Positions 32,119 to 44,369 are shown, numbered from the stretch's first letter. The stretch is DNA of 64,000 nt from Okapia johnstoni (GCA_024291935.2 CM044306.1:1674001-1738000); one strand, 5' to 3'. A program made the numbers and translations. The notes: generated by a model not told the origin, from the sequence alone.

Positions 32119-32939
32119 TTGGCCTTGGGGCCACGTGGAGTCAGATTAGTGGTGCTGAATGCATTTCATCTACTGCAGTGACTTTTACTTAGTTGTTTCT
32201 ACTCTAATAACTTTAAAGGAAATTAATACGGAAAGAAAAATGTCCACATCCCCTCTACCGTACCGCAAAGACACCCACTTTCAGAAAAAAAAAAAAGATT
32301 TTCTTATTTGCGCTGTTAAAGGTCTATCTGTGAGCTGTTTTAAGTCCTCTGCTGACGGCCCTGCTACCGACACCCAGAGCGGCCCCCCAGCGGCATAAGG
32401 AAGATGGGGGCGGATGATTACCTGATGTTGTCGTACGGCATCAAGCTTCTGCTGACCTGGCAGGCCTTCCAGTTACTGAAACGGGACATTCTTCGGATGG
32501 TGTTCGGATTCAGCAGTGCGGACGGGATTTCTCTCTTCACTTCCGGCTTCTTAGCCTTTGCCCTTACGCCAAATCCCAGGATTCACGGGGATGGCGTTCC
32601 ATCCTTTCTCTGACATCCTAGCCCTTGATTCCGGGGGCTCTGGACGTCCTTGGAATGTTGACATTATGATGTCACTGATGGAATTCCTAAGCCGTTTGGG
32701 ACTGGAGTCCTGAAGAAGAGATTTTGGCTCTGCTGACCTCGGCATGGTTTTTTCTCCTTCCTGCACTCAAGCACGTGATGGTGGGGAAGTGTTTTACTTG
32801 GACTGAGGGATGAGCAAGAAGCAAAATACATCCCCTGCTCTGGTGCGCATAGTTCTGACTGGGACGCATTGGCTATTCTGAACGATGCCTTATTCCTGTG
32901 TTTTTGTTGACTTGGAACTGGAAAGAGACGTGATCAGAT
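32119..32939. other. No recognised feature (A12 run at 32286)
   Basis: Single-copy-looking. The + frame at 32404-32613 (MGADDYLMLSYGIKLLLTW) is short and unsupported. Confidence 0.45.
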
Positions 32940-33140
32940 CTGCTCAGGTCACACACAGCTCTTTGTGACCCCACGGACTGTTGCCCGCCTGGCTCCTCTG
33001 TCCATGGGATTCTCCAGGCAAGAACACTGGAGTAGGTTGCCATTCCCTTCTCCAGGGGATCTTCCAAGACTAGGGATTGACTCTGATTCTCCTGCCTTGG
33101 CAGGTGGGTTCTTTCCCACTGAGCCACCTGGGAAGCCCAT
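32940..33140 (-). mobile_element. Bov-tA SINE
   Basis: Complement. GTCCATGGGATTCTCCAGGC in the middle and GAGCCACCTGGGAAGCCC at the head. Confidence 0.94.
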
Positions 33141-33427
33141 CCGCGTGTGGTGGAGATGCCTATTTCAATAGGACTGCCGAGCAGGTTCATCTAGATGTGA
33201 TGCTCTGGTCGGGAACCCTGTTGTAAATGGAGTGTGCTGGTATCTTGAGATGCCATCTGGTTGTCTCCCATATTCCCAGGGTCCGCTGTCCACAGTTTGC
33301 AGGTTCTTCCAGAATAGCCTTGGATGGAGGCAGCCTTGGAGCCACACAGGGATGGACTGACTTTTCCATGTGCTGAAAGTGGCTGTTCTTACTTGAGCCC
33401 TGGCGAGTGAAGTGCAGGAAGCGTTAG

Positions 33428-33612
33428 CATCAGTTGCTCAGTCCTGTCCTACTCTCTGCGACCCCCATGGACTGTAGCTTGCTGGGCTCCTCTGTCCATG
33501 AAATTCTCCAGGCAAGAATACTGGACTGGGCTGCCATTTCCTTCTTCAGGGGATCTTCCCGACCCAGCGATCAAACCTGGGTCTCCTGCATTGCAGGCGG
33601 ATTCTTTATTGT
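33428..33612 (-). mobile_element. Bov-tA SINE, head-truncated
   Basis: GTTGCTCAGTCCTGTCCTAC to TTGCAGGCGGATTCTTTATT. The last 25 bp of the tRNA-like head are missing. Confidence 0.93.
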
Positions 33613-33838
33613 TTAGTAAAAATCTAGACACAGAATCTATGGACAAATGGGTGAAATGAATAAGCTATTAAAAAATAAGCCATGTCATTAAGACTTGTAG
33701 TTTTCCCCACTGAAAACCAGACTGTTTTTTGTTGTTCCTGAGGCCTGCTCTGTTAGCTTTACTAGTGTCATCAGATGGTGAACCATCCTGAACAAAATGG
33801 GAAAAATCAGGCCACGACAAAGCAACTTGACGTCATGT

Positions 33839-33975
33839 CTTTTTTTTAATTTAAGCTTTTTATTTTGTACCGGGGTACAGCTGATACACAATGTTGTGAT
33901 AGTTTCAGGCAGACACTACATACACATGTGTCCTTTCTTCCCCAAACTCCCCTCCCATCCAGGCTGAGCTTGGCA
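33839..33975 (-). mobile_element. L1 3' end
   Basis: T-run, then TTATTTTGTACCGGGGTACA, CACAATGTTGTGATAGTTTC and CCAAACTCCCCTCCCATCCA. Closely related to the L1 end at 2175-2562. Confidence 0.9.
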
Positions 33976-34049
33976 TTATTTCTAATTTCGAGCATGTTTT
34001 CCTCTTTGGCCCATACACACAAGATGTGGTACCACTTTTAATTTCTAAA

Positions 34050-34500
34050 TATATAAGAGTACTTTGACTATTTTTAAAATTGATTTCTTATTTTATCATA
34101 CTGTGGTCAGAGAGTAGAGTATATATGTTTCCAGTTCTTTGGTACCTATTGACATGTCCCTTATGGGCTAGCGAGTGCTCAATTTTTAGAAATACTCCTC
34201 CAAGTCTTGACGAGAATGCAGATTAAGAGCTGAGATAAAGTTCTGAACGTGTGCGCTGCATACGGGGTCTTCACCAGCTGCTCCAACACCCAACGTCATT
34301 GTTATTTTTTGATCACTTGACCAGTTTGTAAGAGACGGATGTTAAAATCACACTTTAAGAAATTCTGTGTCGTAATTCTATTGACTTTTAATCTCTCTGA
34401 AATTATTGCTTTTGTGAGCCAGTCAAATATTGTAAATTGCACAGGGCTCAGCCAGTCAACCTGTTTTGACGCTATGTTACCAATGCTGGTTATCTGTGGA
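34050..34500 (-). mobile_element. Diverged L1/HAL1 body fragment
   Basis: CATACTGTGGTCAGAGAGTA, CGAGAATGCAGATTAAGAGC, GATGTTAAAATCACACTTTA and TTTTGACGCTATGTTACC align in order with antisense L1 ORF2. Heavily diverged. Confidence 0.45.
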
Positions 34501-34617
34501 ATCAGAATCAGAGAGCATTAGAGAGGGAAGAAAACCTCCCATCAAGAACCCAAGTATTTCAGAGAGGAGCAGACTCAGGATGTGTCCCTCTGATACATGG
34601 AAGCTCAAGCAGTGAAG

Positions 34618-34690
34618 CGATTCTTTTATGGAATAAATATTTATTGAGAACCAGGAACTGTGTAAAGCAGTTAACAGTTTTCTAGATGGA
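34618..34690 (+). repeat. L2-like old repeat fragment
   Basis: GGAATAAATATTTATTGAGA then ACCAGGAACTGTGTAAAGC resembles the widespread ATATTTATTGAGCACCTACT motif. Confidence 0.4.
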
Positions 34691-34802
34691 GAAAAGCTGA
34701 GGTTACCTTCATCTTCAGTTTTAAAAAAGATAAAAGAGAGAATGAGAGAGAGACTTAAAGTAAAACAGCAAATCTTTTCTTTTATTGAAAAATACCTATT
34801 TG

Positions 34803-35171
34803 TATAAAGGCTGAGCACCAAAGAATTGATCTTTTAAATTGTGGTGTTGGAGAAGACTCTTGAGAGTCTCCTGGACTGCAAGGAGATCAAACCAGTCCAT
34901 CCTAAAGGAAATCAACCCTGAATATCCATTGCAAGGACTGATGCTGAAGCTCCAATACCTGATTCATTTGAAAAGACCCTGATGCTGGGAAAGATTGAAG
35001 GCGGGAGGAGAAGGGGGTGGCAGAGGATGAGATGGTTGGATGGCATCACCGACGCGATGGACGTGAGTTTGAGCAAGCTCTGGGAGATGGTGAAGGACAG
35101 GGAAGCCTGGCGTGCTGCCGTCCATGGGGTCACAGAGAGTTGGACATGACTGATCAACTGAGCAACAACCT
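34803..35171 (+). mobile_element. BovB LINE 3' part with internal deletion
   Basis: GCTGAGCACCAAAGAATTGA to GACATGACTGATCAACTGAG. Compared with 36802-36840 it lacks about 25 bp (TTTGGCCACCTGATGCGAAG region) within CCAATACCTGATTCATTTG. Confidence 0.92.
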
Positions 35172-35682
35172 AAGATAATCAGTTCATCCAATGTTATTAC
35201 TCTTTATTCATTAAAACAGGTTCCTAAGGTATTACTATTTGAGAAACCTATCAACTCTAATGGAAACTACTTTACACACATGTGGAAAAAGAGTCCTAAC
35301 AAATGTCTTGATGATGTAACACTTCGTGCACTTCCCCAGGTGCTCAGATGAGCCCATTCATTTGTTTCTTGTTCAACAAAATGTCCCGCGTGCCAACCCC
35401 GCTCCGGGCGTTGTGCCTTTCCGTCTGAAGCCAGGCACTTTCATCATGTAATGGGACACGTGAAAAGAACGGCTTTTCTTGAATTTCTTCTTTATAAGTC
35501 ACTGTGTAGTTTCCACAGAAACCATAGAAACTTTAAATGCAAACATATGAGGACAGAAACATGGCTTAGATGACTTTTCCAGTCACAAAAGACAAACTTT
35601 CCCTTCGCTGTTTAAGTCTAATGTGGAAGCATCAGTGAGCTAGCTCCAAAACTAGGTCTCCATAGACCCTGTGTGGGTGGGT
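35172..35682. other. Unassigned; L2-like trace at 35354-35425
   Basis: CATTCATTTGTTTCTTGTTC and GTGCCAACCCCGCTCCGGGC weakly match the same old repeat as 34618. Nothing else. Confidence 0.35.
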
Positions 35683-35883
35683 GTGTTAGTCACTCAGTCA
35701 TGTCTGACTCTTTGAGACCCCATGGACGGTAGCCTGCCAGGCTCCTCTGTCCTTGGGATTTCTCAGCCAAGAAGACTGAGTGGGCTGCCATTTCCTTCTC
35801 CAGAGGATGTTCCTGACCCAGGGATTGAACCTGGGTCTTCTGCATTTCAGGCAGATTCTTACCATCTGAACCACCAGGGAAGC
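35683..35883 (-). mobile_element. Bov-tA SINE
   Basis: Complement, GTTAGTCACTCAGTCATGTC to ATCTGAACCACCAGGGAAGC. Confidence 0.94.
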
Positions 35884-36607
35884 TACAAGTCTAATATTCT
35901 TGAACTAAAAATAAATTATGTATGATGTTCTTAATAAACTTTATTGGTAAACACGGAAGGGAGCCATGGAGCCATGGATGTGTTTATTTTACTTAGAAAA
36001 GGCTTTGTGGCAGTGGAGGGAGCAATTTTGGTGGCACATTCTTTTTTTTAGTCATCACACTCAAATGATTCTTCTTGTAAAAAGAGTATCATAAAATCTC
36101 CAACACTCCAATCTCCTGAAAAGGAAACAGAGATCAAATTAAATAGTGGAGGTTTTCCTTGGATCTTCCTAAAGGGAAGATTGATAGCTTGTCATTGATG
36201 ACATTGAGACAACCTCACCTGAGAACCAGAGATGCCAACAATTTTGGGGAAAAACAGGAGCATCCAGGACTCTGGTGAATATCCTAGTGCTGACAAGATT
36301 TGGAAGGACTGAAGGTGATCTGAGTAATCAGGGGACTTTTTTTTCTGAGTGATCCTATCTAGAAGGAGGAAAGGGAATGTGTGTTGAGTGGGTTAGTCAT
36401 GACACATATACATACACACACACACACACCCCTATATGGACCACATCCACCTATATTTGATCACACACATTATCTACACATTACTATTTTGATTTTACAT
36501 CATATATTGTACTAATTGAATGCTGCTGAATTCCAGAGCCATTATTTTTTTCCACTATATATTGAGGTTCCGGGAACCAATCAACTGAAAACTTTAAAAA
36601 ATCAAAT
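35884..36607. other. No recognised feature; short (CA)n at 36402-36430
   Basis: AT-rich sequence with a short imperfect CA repeat. Confidence 0.5.
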
Positions 36608-36780
36608 TGTGTGAACTTGAGCAAATTCTTTAAGGTCTCTGGGCTTCATTTGACCATTTGTAAAAGTGGAATCCTCGCAACCTCACTGCCTGTCTTCAGA
36701 GGTTGCTGAAAAATCCAGTGAAGTAATCAAGTAAATGTGCTCCATAAGCTCTACGAAGAGATATACAATAATAGCATTGT
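36608..36780 (+). repeat. MIR SINE, interrupted by BovB
   Basis: GTGTGAACTTGAGCAAATTC, GGTCTCTGGGCTTCATTTGA and CAGAGGTTGCTGAAAAATCC. The BovB at 36791 begins next to its 3' end. Confidence 0.65.
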
Positions 36781-36790
36781 AAATGTACTT

Positions 36791-37048
36791 AAAGCTGAAA
36801 CTCCAATACTTTGGCCACCTGATGCGAAGAGCTGACTCACTTGAAAAGACCCTGATGCTGGGAAAGATTGAGGGCAGGAGGAGAAGGGGACGACAGAAGA
36901 TGAGATGGTTGGATGGCATCACCGACTCAATGGACATGGGTTTGGGTGGACTCCGGGAGTTGGTGATGGACAGGGAGGCCTGGCGTGCTGCAGTTCATGG
37001 GGTCGCAAGGAGTCGGACATGACTGAGTGACTGAACTGAACTGAACTG
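36791..37048 (+). mobile_element. BovB LINE 3' end (258 bp) with 10-bp TSD
   Basis: Identical AAATGTACTT at 36781-36790 and 37049-37058. The insert runs from AAAGCTGAAACTCCAATACT to the repeated CTGAACTGAACTGAACTG tail. A clean, strongly 5'-truncated insertion. Confidence 0.97.
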
Positions 37049-37334
37049 AAATGTACTTTATAAACATAACCCAATGTCTTAATTTTATGATTGAGGAAAC
37101 TGAAGGAAATTACTGAAACATGACCATTGATTTAAGCAAGATCAAAAAGAAGGCAAAGAACTTATTGTTGCAATTTAAGAAGAAAATTGACGATGTCTTC
37201 GAAACAGCACAGTGTTGGTGATTGCTTAGGTGGAGTGCTGGGTACAGTGGACTCTCATTGCCTTTGTGTGTCTGAAATTTCTCATCTCAACTGAAGTATG
37301 AAAAATAGTTGTTTGACTGTTAATACTTAGCTAG

Positions 37335-37555
37335 GATGGTGCTTAAGAACAAGGATTCAGTAGCTAGAACAGCAGAGTTTGAATCTTGCTTCTGCTAGTT
37401 TGGTCCCACTTGCTGTGTGACCTTCAGCCTGTTCCTTGACCTCTCTGTGCTATGTTGTCATCTGTAAGATGAGGATAATCATAGTACTGACGTCACAGGC
37501 TTGTTTGGAGAATTAGATAGGTTCGCATTTGATAAGCACTTAGTAAATTATGTGT
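37335..37555 (+). repeat. MIR SINE, near full length
   Basis: GGTGCTTAAGAACAAGGATT, CTTGCTGTGTGACCTTCAGC, CATCTGTAAGATGAGGATAA and AAGCACTTAGTAAATTATG give head, core and 3' end in order. Confidence 0.85.
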
Positions 37556-37977
37556 TTTGTAAAAGAAAAATCTTTGGGGCTCTGAATAGCTATCATTATT
37601 TACAAAGAACACCTGGCTCAGAAAGGTCGAACAGCCTAGCGTCACAGAGTGAGCGAGCGGCTTTGCCTGGCTTTGGTTCTGGGTCAGGCTGCTCTAAAAG
37701 CTTGGCCCTCAGTGCCAGGGCTCTCTCCCGTGGGGGAGCTACCATATTCCAGCCAAGTCCTAATGCGGCGAGTGATACCACACTGACTCTAGTATTAAAG
37801 GCATCTGGGAGGCGGATCTGTTTGCTGGAGGCCCAACAAGCGAGTACTAAGTAGGGGTGCAGGGGGGACACTCCCTGGGGACCCCCAGACCTTTCTGGAA
37901 GGGCTTTGAAGGAGATCGGAGTTCCCTGGGGGGGGAGGTGGGGCTAGAGAACCACTCTGTGGACGGTTACTGGGCCT
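37556..37977. other. No recognised feature
   Basis: Moderately GC-rich. A + frame (37501-37854) starts inside the MIR and is unsupported. Confidence 0.45.
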
Positions 37978-37987
37978 CTTACTCCAG

Positions 37988-38214
37988 CTGTGTGCATGCC
38001 TCCTAAGTCGCTCAGTCGTGTCCGACTCCGTGTGACCCCTGGACTGTAGCCCGCCAGGCTCCTCTGTCCACGGGATTCTCCAGGCAAGGATACTGGAGTG
38101 GGTGGCCATGCCCTCCTCCAGGGGATCTTCCCGATCCAAGGATGGAACCCGTGTCTCTTAGGTCTCCTGCATTGGCAGGCGGGTCCTTTACCACTGGCGA
38201 CACTTGGGAAGCCC
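37988..38214 (-). mobile_element. Bov-tA SINE with TSD
   Basis: CTTACTCCAG (37978-37987) and CTTATTCCAG (38215-38224) form a 10-bp TSD with one mismatch around a complementary SINE. Confidence 0.94.
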
Positions 38215-38224
38215 CTTATTCCAG

Positions 38225-39471
38225 GTAGATGGTGTGAAAGCTGCTATGGACATTCCAGGTGCTGTTCTGAGAGCTTTACGCCTCTCGGCACATTCTGAGC
38301 GTCGGTGTTAAGCTGGATTCTCTTGGACCACCCACACCAGCTCTGCAAGCTTGAATCCTCCTGTAGATTTACCGCTATTATGCTGCACGTTGGTCCTGTT
38401 TGACCCTAACCTGGGTGCCCTGGGAGGGTAGGTCACCCTTGCAGAGTCACCAGGGGGAGCCTGACAGCGCCCCCAGGTGTGCTCTGGGAAGAGACGTCTA
38501 GAGAAGGGCGCGCGGTCTCAGCCCTTCTCCCCACCGTGGAGAACGCGCCTGGAGACCTGATGCAGAGTGCTGTCTGGGCTTTTCTTCTCGGGCTACTAAT
38601 GCCTGGGTCAATCAGACATGCAGCCAGCGTCTGCTCGCCCGGGGATCCTGTGGTTCATCTCTTCCACCTTGGCCATTCATTCTCCCCTCAACAGACTCCT
38701 GGGATGACTGTACTTTTCTTTGTGTTTATGCTGACTACATATTTGTGGGTCTTGCCTCCCAGGCGCCCTCTTTGAAGGGTGGGGATGGGCGTCTCCTCTC
38801 ATAACTATTATTGCAGTGTCTGCTCACAAGACGTCGTGCCCGGAGGGGGTGCAGAAATGCTTATTTACCAGAGGATTCTACTCCGGGAGCTGGTCTGACC
38901 AAACCTTCAATCACACCTGATCAAGGCAGTCAGGTCAGTGCCAGGCGCGGGTAAGGAGCTCCAGCTGTGCTCCGAGCTCAGAGCTGGCCCTTTAAGTGAC
39001 TAAGACACCTTTGGAGCCTTTCAAGTTGGAGACCCAGGAACAGCCTCTCCCGCCTTGCCCCAGCTTTCCACCCTCCGGTGGGTACCATTAGTCCTGAAAC
39101 GTGTCATCAGCAATTTCTTATCAATAATAAAGTACCAAATGAGGATGACTTATTTTTTAAAAATAAGTTTGAGTGGATTCAGAGTTATTTTTATAATCCC
39201 CCTCATCATCTTTCTAGCATTATTTGGGAGTGTGACACTTTTTGCCGTTTTCAACTTGTGTTTTCCTTTCTGATGCATGTGCCGCCTCCCAGCCCCCTGC
39301 CCGCTCCCCAAGGGCCCGTCTGAGAAGTGGTCCCTTCATTTCAGCTGAAGCGTAAGGAAGCCGGGTGGGGATGCGTGTGTGGCAGCCAGCCCCCCAGCTC
39401 CCGCCCCCTTACTCACCGATACCAGGAAGCCTCTCAACGCCCGTCACTCACGGTGACAGACTCACGGATCC
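38225..39471. other. No recognised feature
   Basis: About 1.2 kb without an identifiable repeat. The + frame 38479-38775 (FLLGLLMPGS, FLFFVFMLTTYLWV-type hydrophobic tracts) has no recognisable family. Confidence 0.45.
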
Positions 39472-39720
39472 ATCTTTTTTTTAAGACGTTTTAAAAATCT
39501 TCATTTATTCATCCGCTTATCTTTCGGCTGCAGCGGCCTCAGGTGCAGTGCATGGGGTCTTCGCTGCACTCACCCTCTGGTTGTGGCTCGGGGGGCTCAG
39601 CAGTTGCCCTGCTCTGGCTTAGTTGCTCCCTGGGATCTTAGTTCCCTGACCAAGGATCGAACCCAAGTCCCCTGCATTGCAAGGCAGATTCTTAACCGCT
39701 GGACTGGCAGGGAGGTCCCC
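39472..39720 (-). mobile_element. CHR-type SINE, long form
   Basis: TTTTTTTTAAGACG tail, GGGATCTTAGTTCCCTGACC, AAGGATCGAACCCAAGTCCC (intact B-box on minus) and TTAACCGCTGGACTGGCAGG. Confidence 0.92.
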
Positions 39721-40209
39721 CACAGATCCACCTTGGATCGGGGGAGGGAAATGCATTCTGATGAGGAAAGAAAGCATGGGTAGAGTGCTTGGGCCGTGTA
39801 GATCTCAACAGGGTCTGGAAAGGTAGGCACAACTGGGACAGCGAACTGTGGGTGCAGGGTCACCCTGCAGTAAACAGATCTGTGCAGAGCTGCAAAGGGA
39901 GGAAGGTGTCCATGCGTGCAGGGACCCCCGAGTCGTCCAGTGTGCGGAGGAAGCTGGCCGGCAGGTTCTGCATGAAGTTGTGAAGAGTCCTGATGGCTCT
40001 TGAAGGAACATGGGGGTGTTCAGACTTTATTGTGTGTATAGTACAGAGACATCTGAGCTGTCCAAACAGGCACGTTACCTTGTCTATTTCTATGCGCCAA
40101 GTGCATAGACTAGTTCTAGAAGGGTTCTTGAACGTGAGTAAACATGTCCACTTTTTAGAGCTTTGAAAATGTTATCTCTAAGTGCCAGTTATTTCTCTGG
40201 AGCCGGTTA
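39721..40209. other. No recognised feature
   Basis: Nothing identifiable. Confidence 0.5.
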
Positions 40210-40330
40210 GTTTGGGTTAAAAAAGTGGCTCTGTCTCTTATTGGCTATAGACCTGGGTTCACTGTGCCTCAGTTTCCTCATCTATAAAATGGGGATAATA
40301 AAAGTGCTTTTGTCATGGTTTTGTTACTAA
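40210..40330 (+). repeat. MIR SINE fragment
   Basis: ACTGTGCCTCAGTTTCCTCA and TCTATAAAATGGGGATAATA are the MIR core, missing the head. Confidence 0.75.
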
Positions 40331-40356
40331 ACATTAATTGAATTAAAATATCCATA

Positions 40357-40445
40357 ATAAGGGATTTTCCTGGTGGTCCAGTGGTGAGGACTCTGCGCTT
40401 CCAGTGCAAGGCGCCATGGGTTTGATCCCTAGTAGGGGCACTAAG
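40357..40445 (+). mobile_element. CHR-type SINE, 3'-truncated by a Bov-tA
   Basis: AGGGATTTTCCTGGTGGTCC, GGGTTTGATCCCTAGTAGGG and GCACTAAG, then the Bov-tA head starts at once. Confidence 0.9.
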
Positions 40446-40660
40446 GAGCTTCCCAGGTGCTCAATGGTAAAGAATCCTCTGGCCAATGCAGGAGACCTGG
40501 GTTCAATCCCTGGGTTGGGAAGATCCCCTGGAGAAGGGCATGACAACCCACTCCAGTATTCTTGCCTGGAGAATCCCATGGACAGAGGAGCCTGGCAGGC
40601 TACGATCCATGGGGTCGCAAAGAGTCGGACACAACTGAAGCGACTTAGCACAGACGCAGT
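40446..40660 (+). mobile_element. Bov-tA SINE
   Basis: GAGCTTCCCAGGTGCTCAAT to CGGACACAACTGAAGCGACT. Follows the CHR element head to tail. Confidence 0.95.
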
Positions 40661-40694
40661 AGGTATTCTATGCACATCTCTTTTCATTCTCTTT

Positions 40695-40868
40695 CTTTTT
40701 TTTGGCTAATTCCTTTTCTTTTTATTATTTGGCTGCATCAGGTCTTAGTTGTCACATGTGGGATCTTCTTTGTGGCCTGTGGGGTCTAGTTTCCCAACCA
40801 GGGATCGGACCTGGGCCCCTGCATTGAGAGCACAGGGTCTAAGCCTCTGGACCCACAGGGAAGTCCCT
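40695..40868 (-). mobile_element. CHR-type SINE
   Basis: TTTTTTTTGGCTAATTCC tail, TTGGCTGCATCAGGTCTTAG, GATCGGACCTGGGCCCCTGC and CTCTGGACCCACAGGGAAGT. Confidence 0.93.
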
Positions 40869-42519
40869 CTTCTCATTCTTAGGAGCATCACTGAAGGTCA
40901 CATAGATGCTCAATGGCAGAGACAATATTCAAACCTAAGCCTGACTTCAAGTCTCCTACTCTGCTCAGCAGAAGCCACTGCGTATGGTCCAGGGGAGGGC
41001 TTTTGGCAAACTTAAACCGGAATCCCTGGCTTCCTGTCTGTGAAGACTCTAATGGAAGCTGACAAGGAATCTACTGGAGACGCGAGTCACTGGACTGGCT
41101 GCCTCCCTGGGCCGAGCCCTCTGGGACACAGCTGGCCCTCAAGGCTGAGAAATCGCGGCCTCGGTCCTTGCCAGCTGAGGTTGGCTGGAGCAGCGTGATC
41201 TGATCCTTCTGGGCCCTTCGGTTTCGATGCAAGGAGACGTGCTGTTTCCATCCCAGGTGCCTGGAAGTTCAGCTGGAGAGTCCATTACCCGTGACCAGCC
41301 TGCCAGAGCGACGCTCTGCTGTTCCTTCCCTTCTCAGAGTTTCCTGGCGACCGCCGGGCCCTCTCAGTCTAAAGTGGGGCTTGGGAAGCGCGGGGAGGAA
41401 GGACGGATGCTTGGTCTGTGACACAGGCTGGGGCTTGGACCCAGGTACGACCCCACTCCCTTGTCTGTCATCCCCGTTTAGGACGCAGAAGCAGAAGGCC
41501 TGTGATAAGCAGGGGATTTTCCCATGATGCCTTTCTGATCTTCAGCAGCTTGCGTTGTTGCAAGACTGCAAAAGAGCCAGAGTGAGCAGGTTTTTCCATT
41601 TGCTTCGGGGGGCAGCTGAGTGAGCCCCCTGTAGCACATGCCTGAGCGTCCACTTCTTGGAATGAGGGCCAGCTGCTGGACAGCCGGCGGCTCTGCAGTG
41701 GGGGGGCGCCGCTGTGTGCGGGAAACAAGACCCCACCCGCCTCGCTGGCTTCACACGCCTCTGCCTGCTGCCCAAAGGAGGCAGAGAGGGGGGCGGAGAT
41801 TCCTGTTTCTTCAGAGGTTTTCTCTCAGAGGGATCTTTGTCCCTGTAAATAAGTGAGGATGATCTTTTAAGTACTGAGTTATCAGAGGTTAGACATCCAC
41901 GGAGGATTAGACATACGAAATCCTATCCATGTAGTCATGGCGACCACATGCTTTTCTAAACCTTTGCTGGAATGTAGTTCCGTAGCTGTGTCTCTGCCTT
42001 CAGAAGCCACGTGAAGAAGCCCAGACACTCATCACAGAGGAAGCGAATCAAGATTAATCATATCTAGTGTGTCTATAACTGTAAGCGGGCTAAGCAGCAT
42101 CGTTTCTAAAACACGACGGGATCACAAAGCTGAGCCCAACCGTAAGATGAGGGACGCGGGAAGACAAAGCGACTCATAGGGGTTGAACGCGAAGAATGGG
42201 AAAGTCAGGGCAGGCAAAAAATCAGTTACAACACAGTATGAATCTTCATTCTGCTGTCAAAGTTAAAGTAACCGGAGAGCATTAACTGAAACAAAGAAGG
42301 AACTTTACTGTTTTAAAGAGAACCACATTTAAGGGCTAACCACTAGGTCCCGAGGTCTCTGGCGCTGGGAAGATTGTTTTCCTTCTTTTCTTTTTTTTCA
42401 ATCCAGCACTTTGGCGTAAACAAATTAAAATTTATTGAGGGTTTTGAAAAACCAGGCGATTTAAAATTTAAAAAACACTCCATTATTTCTAGTTTTTCTT
42501 GTAAAATTAGAACATCTGA
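40869..42519. other. No recognised feature
   Basis: 1.65 kb, the longest stretch without a named repeat. GC-rich around 41160-41470 and 41580-41800, AT-rich after 42240. Frames up to 86 codons without a recognisable product. Confidence 0.45.
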
Positions 42520-42890
42520 TCAAGGTGGGAATTGCCAAACTCCGTCCTGAGCCAAATCCAGTGCACCATCCTGAGAAATTCACACCAAAGGAAGCTTTGC
42601 CAAGACCCAAGAGACCCAAGCTCCAAGACCCAGAACATCCAAACTCCAGAAACCTGAAGACAAAGGAAAAAAAACCAAATCAACCCTTGAAAACAGCAAG
42701 AGAGATGTAACACCTTAACTATGATGTCTTCTTGGAAACGACGGAAGCCAAGAGGAAATGGCTTAATATTTTTCATGTGCTGAAATAAAAGAACTGTAAA
42801 GTCACTATTCTGCATCCAGGGAAAACGTCCTTCAGGAGGAAGAGAGAAAGCAAGTTTGTTGGGTACAAGGTCACTTTGGAAAATCAACTG
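42520..42890 (+). mobile_element. Diverged L1/HAL1 body fragment
   Basis: AACCCTTGAAAACAGCAAGA, GATGTCTTCTTGGAAACGAC, TTTTTCATGTGCTGAAATAA and ATTCTGCATCCAGGGAAAAC follow the old L1/HAL1 order. The 61-codon open frame here is chance. Confidence 0.55.
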
Positions 42891-42904
42891 GATTCCCATG
42901 TAAT

Positions 42905-43118
42905 GTTGTTGTTGTTTAGTCACTCAGTCCTGTCAGACTCTTTGTGACCCAACTGACTGCAGCCCGCCAGGCTTCTCTGTCCCTGGGATTTCCCAGGCAG
43001 GAATTCTGGAGTGGGTTGCCATTTCCTCCTCCAGGGGATCTTCCCAACCCAGGGATCGAACCTGCATCTTCTGCGTTACAGGAGGATTCTTTACCACTGA
43101 GCCACCTGGGAAGCCCTC
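42905..43118 (-). mobile_element. Bov-tA SINE
   Basis: Complement with a GTTGTTGTTGTTTAGTC tail and an intact B-box (GGGATCGAACCTG on +). Confidence 0.95.
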
Positions 43119-43730
43119 CAATGTAGTACAAAAAGACAATTAGATAATAAACTTTTTAAAAATGGTGCTTTTTTTGCTGACATCAAAGACATTAAACAGA
43201 ATCTGGGGAGGTATCTGACCGAGATTTTAATAGTTTTACAAAGAAAGCAGCAAAAAGACAATTGTCTTAGTATTCTGGATCTACAACGAAAAATTTCCAA
43301 AGTCTGGGTTGCTTAAAACATGCTATGCTTGTTAAGAAACAAAGAGTCCAGTCTCCTATGTGGGAGCTTTTTCAACCCCAGTTCCACAAAAGCATTAATC
43401 CTTACAGAAAAATGAATTGAGTAACTCTGTTCTGAGTCCTCCCAAGGGAAGTACAAAGCTAGGAGACTTAGAGATGCAAAGCAGAGAAGTCAGTGCCTCG
43501 CAGGCAACACATGCCTCAGGGCTCGGCTCCCTAGGTGGGGACGGGTCCCAGGTGGGGAAGAGCTGGAAGATCGGGGTCTCCTCTGAAAGTGTGGGGGTCG
43601 GGGCGCAGAGGGTGAGATTGAATCTCCTTACCCAAGCCCGAGACCACGGAATTTATTTCCAGGTACTAGAGGTTGAGTTACCTAGAGGGTGAGACAGGGT
43701 GGGAGGTGGGAGGCAGGTTCAAGAGGCAGG
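43119..43730. other. No recognised feature
   Basis: Nothing identifiable. Confidence 0.5.
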
Positions 43731-44036
43731 TTGTTGTTCAGTCGCTCAGTCACGTCCAACTCTCTGTGACCCCGTGGACTGCAGCCTGCCAGGCTCCTCT
43801 GTCCTTCACTGTCTCCCAGAGTTTGCTCAAACTCATGTCCATTGAGTCAGTGATGCCAGCCTACCGTCTCATCCTCTGTCATCCCTTCTCCTCCTGCCCT
43901 CAGTCTTTCCCAGTATCAGGGTCCTCTCCAGTGAGTGGGCTCTTCACATCAGGTGGTCAGAGTATTGGAGCTTCAGTTTCAGCACCATCCCTTCCAAGGA
44001 ATATTCCGGGCTGATTTCCTTTAGGATTGGCTTTTA
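43731..44036 (-). mobile_element. BovB LINE 3' end
   Basis: GTTGTTCAGTCGCTCAGTCA, CAAACTCATGTCCATTGAGT, TCTTTCCCAGTATCAGGGTC and GGGCTGATTTCCTTTAGGAT. Confidence 0.93.
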
Positions 44037-44369
44037 GGTCAGCAGTGGCCAGTACAATCACGGAGCTGGCTGGAGGCCAAATCTGCCCTGTGCCATCTCC
44101 TCCGTGTGGTCCGTCAGTGTGGCCCTAGAGCCCTAAGAGGTCTCAGGCATGGCATCTGGCCTGGTGGTACCTGTGGTTGTACAAACAAGACCCACTCCGT
44201 GGGGTCTTGGTGCAGCTGGGCTCACTGATGAAGAGGAGCAGATGGACATAGGACAGGAGACCAGGATAGGAGGCCACCCAGTGAGATGTAAGGCTTCTTC
44301 AGCAGGTTTGCAGGCCTGTGTGGCAGAGAGGGGCCTAAACCTTCATCACCTAAGAAAGAGAAAGATTGT
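44037..44369. other. No recognised feature
   Basis: Nothing identifiable. Confidence 0.5.
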
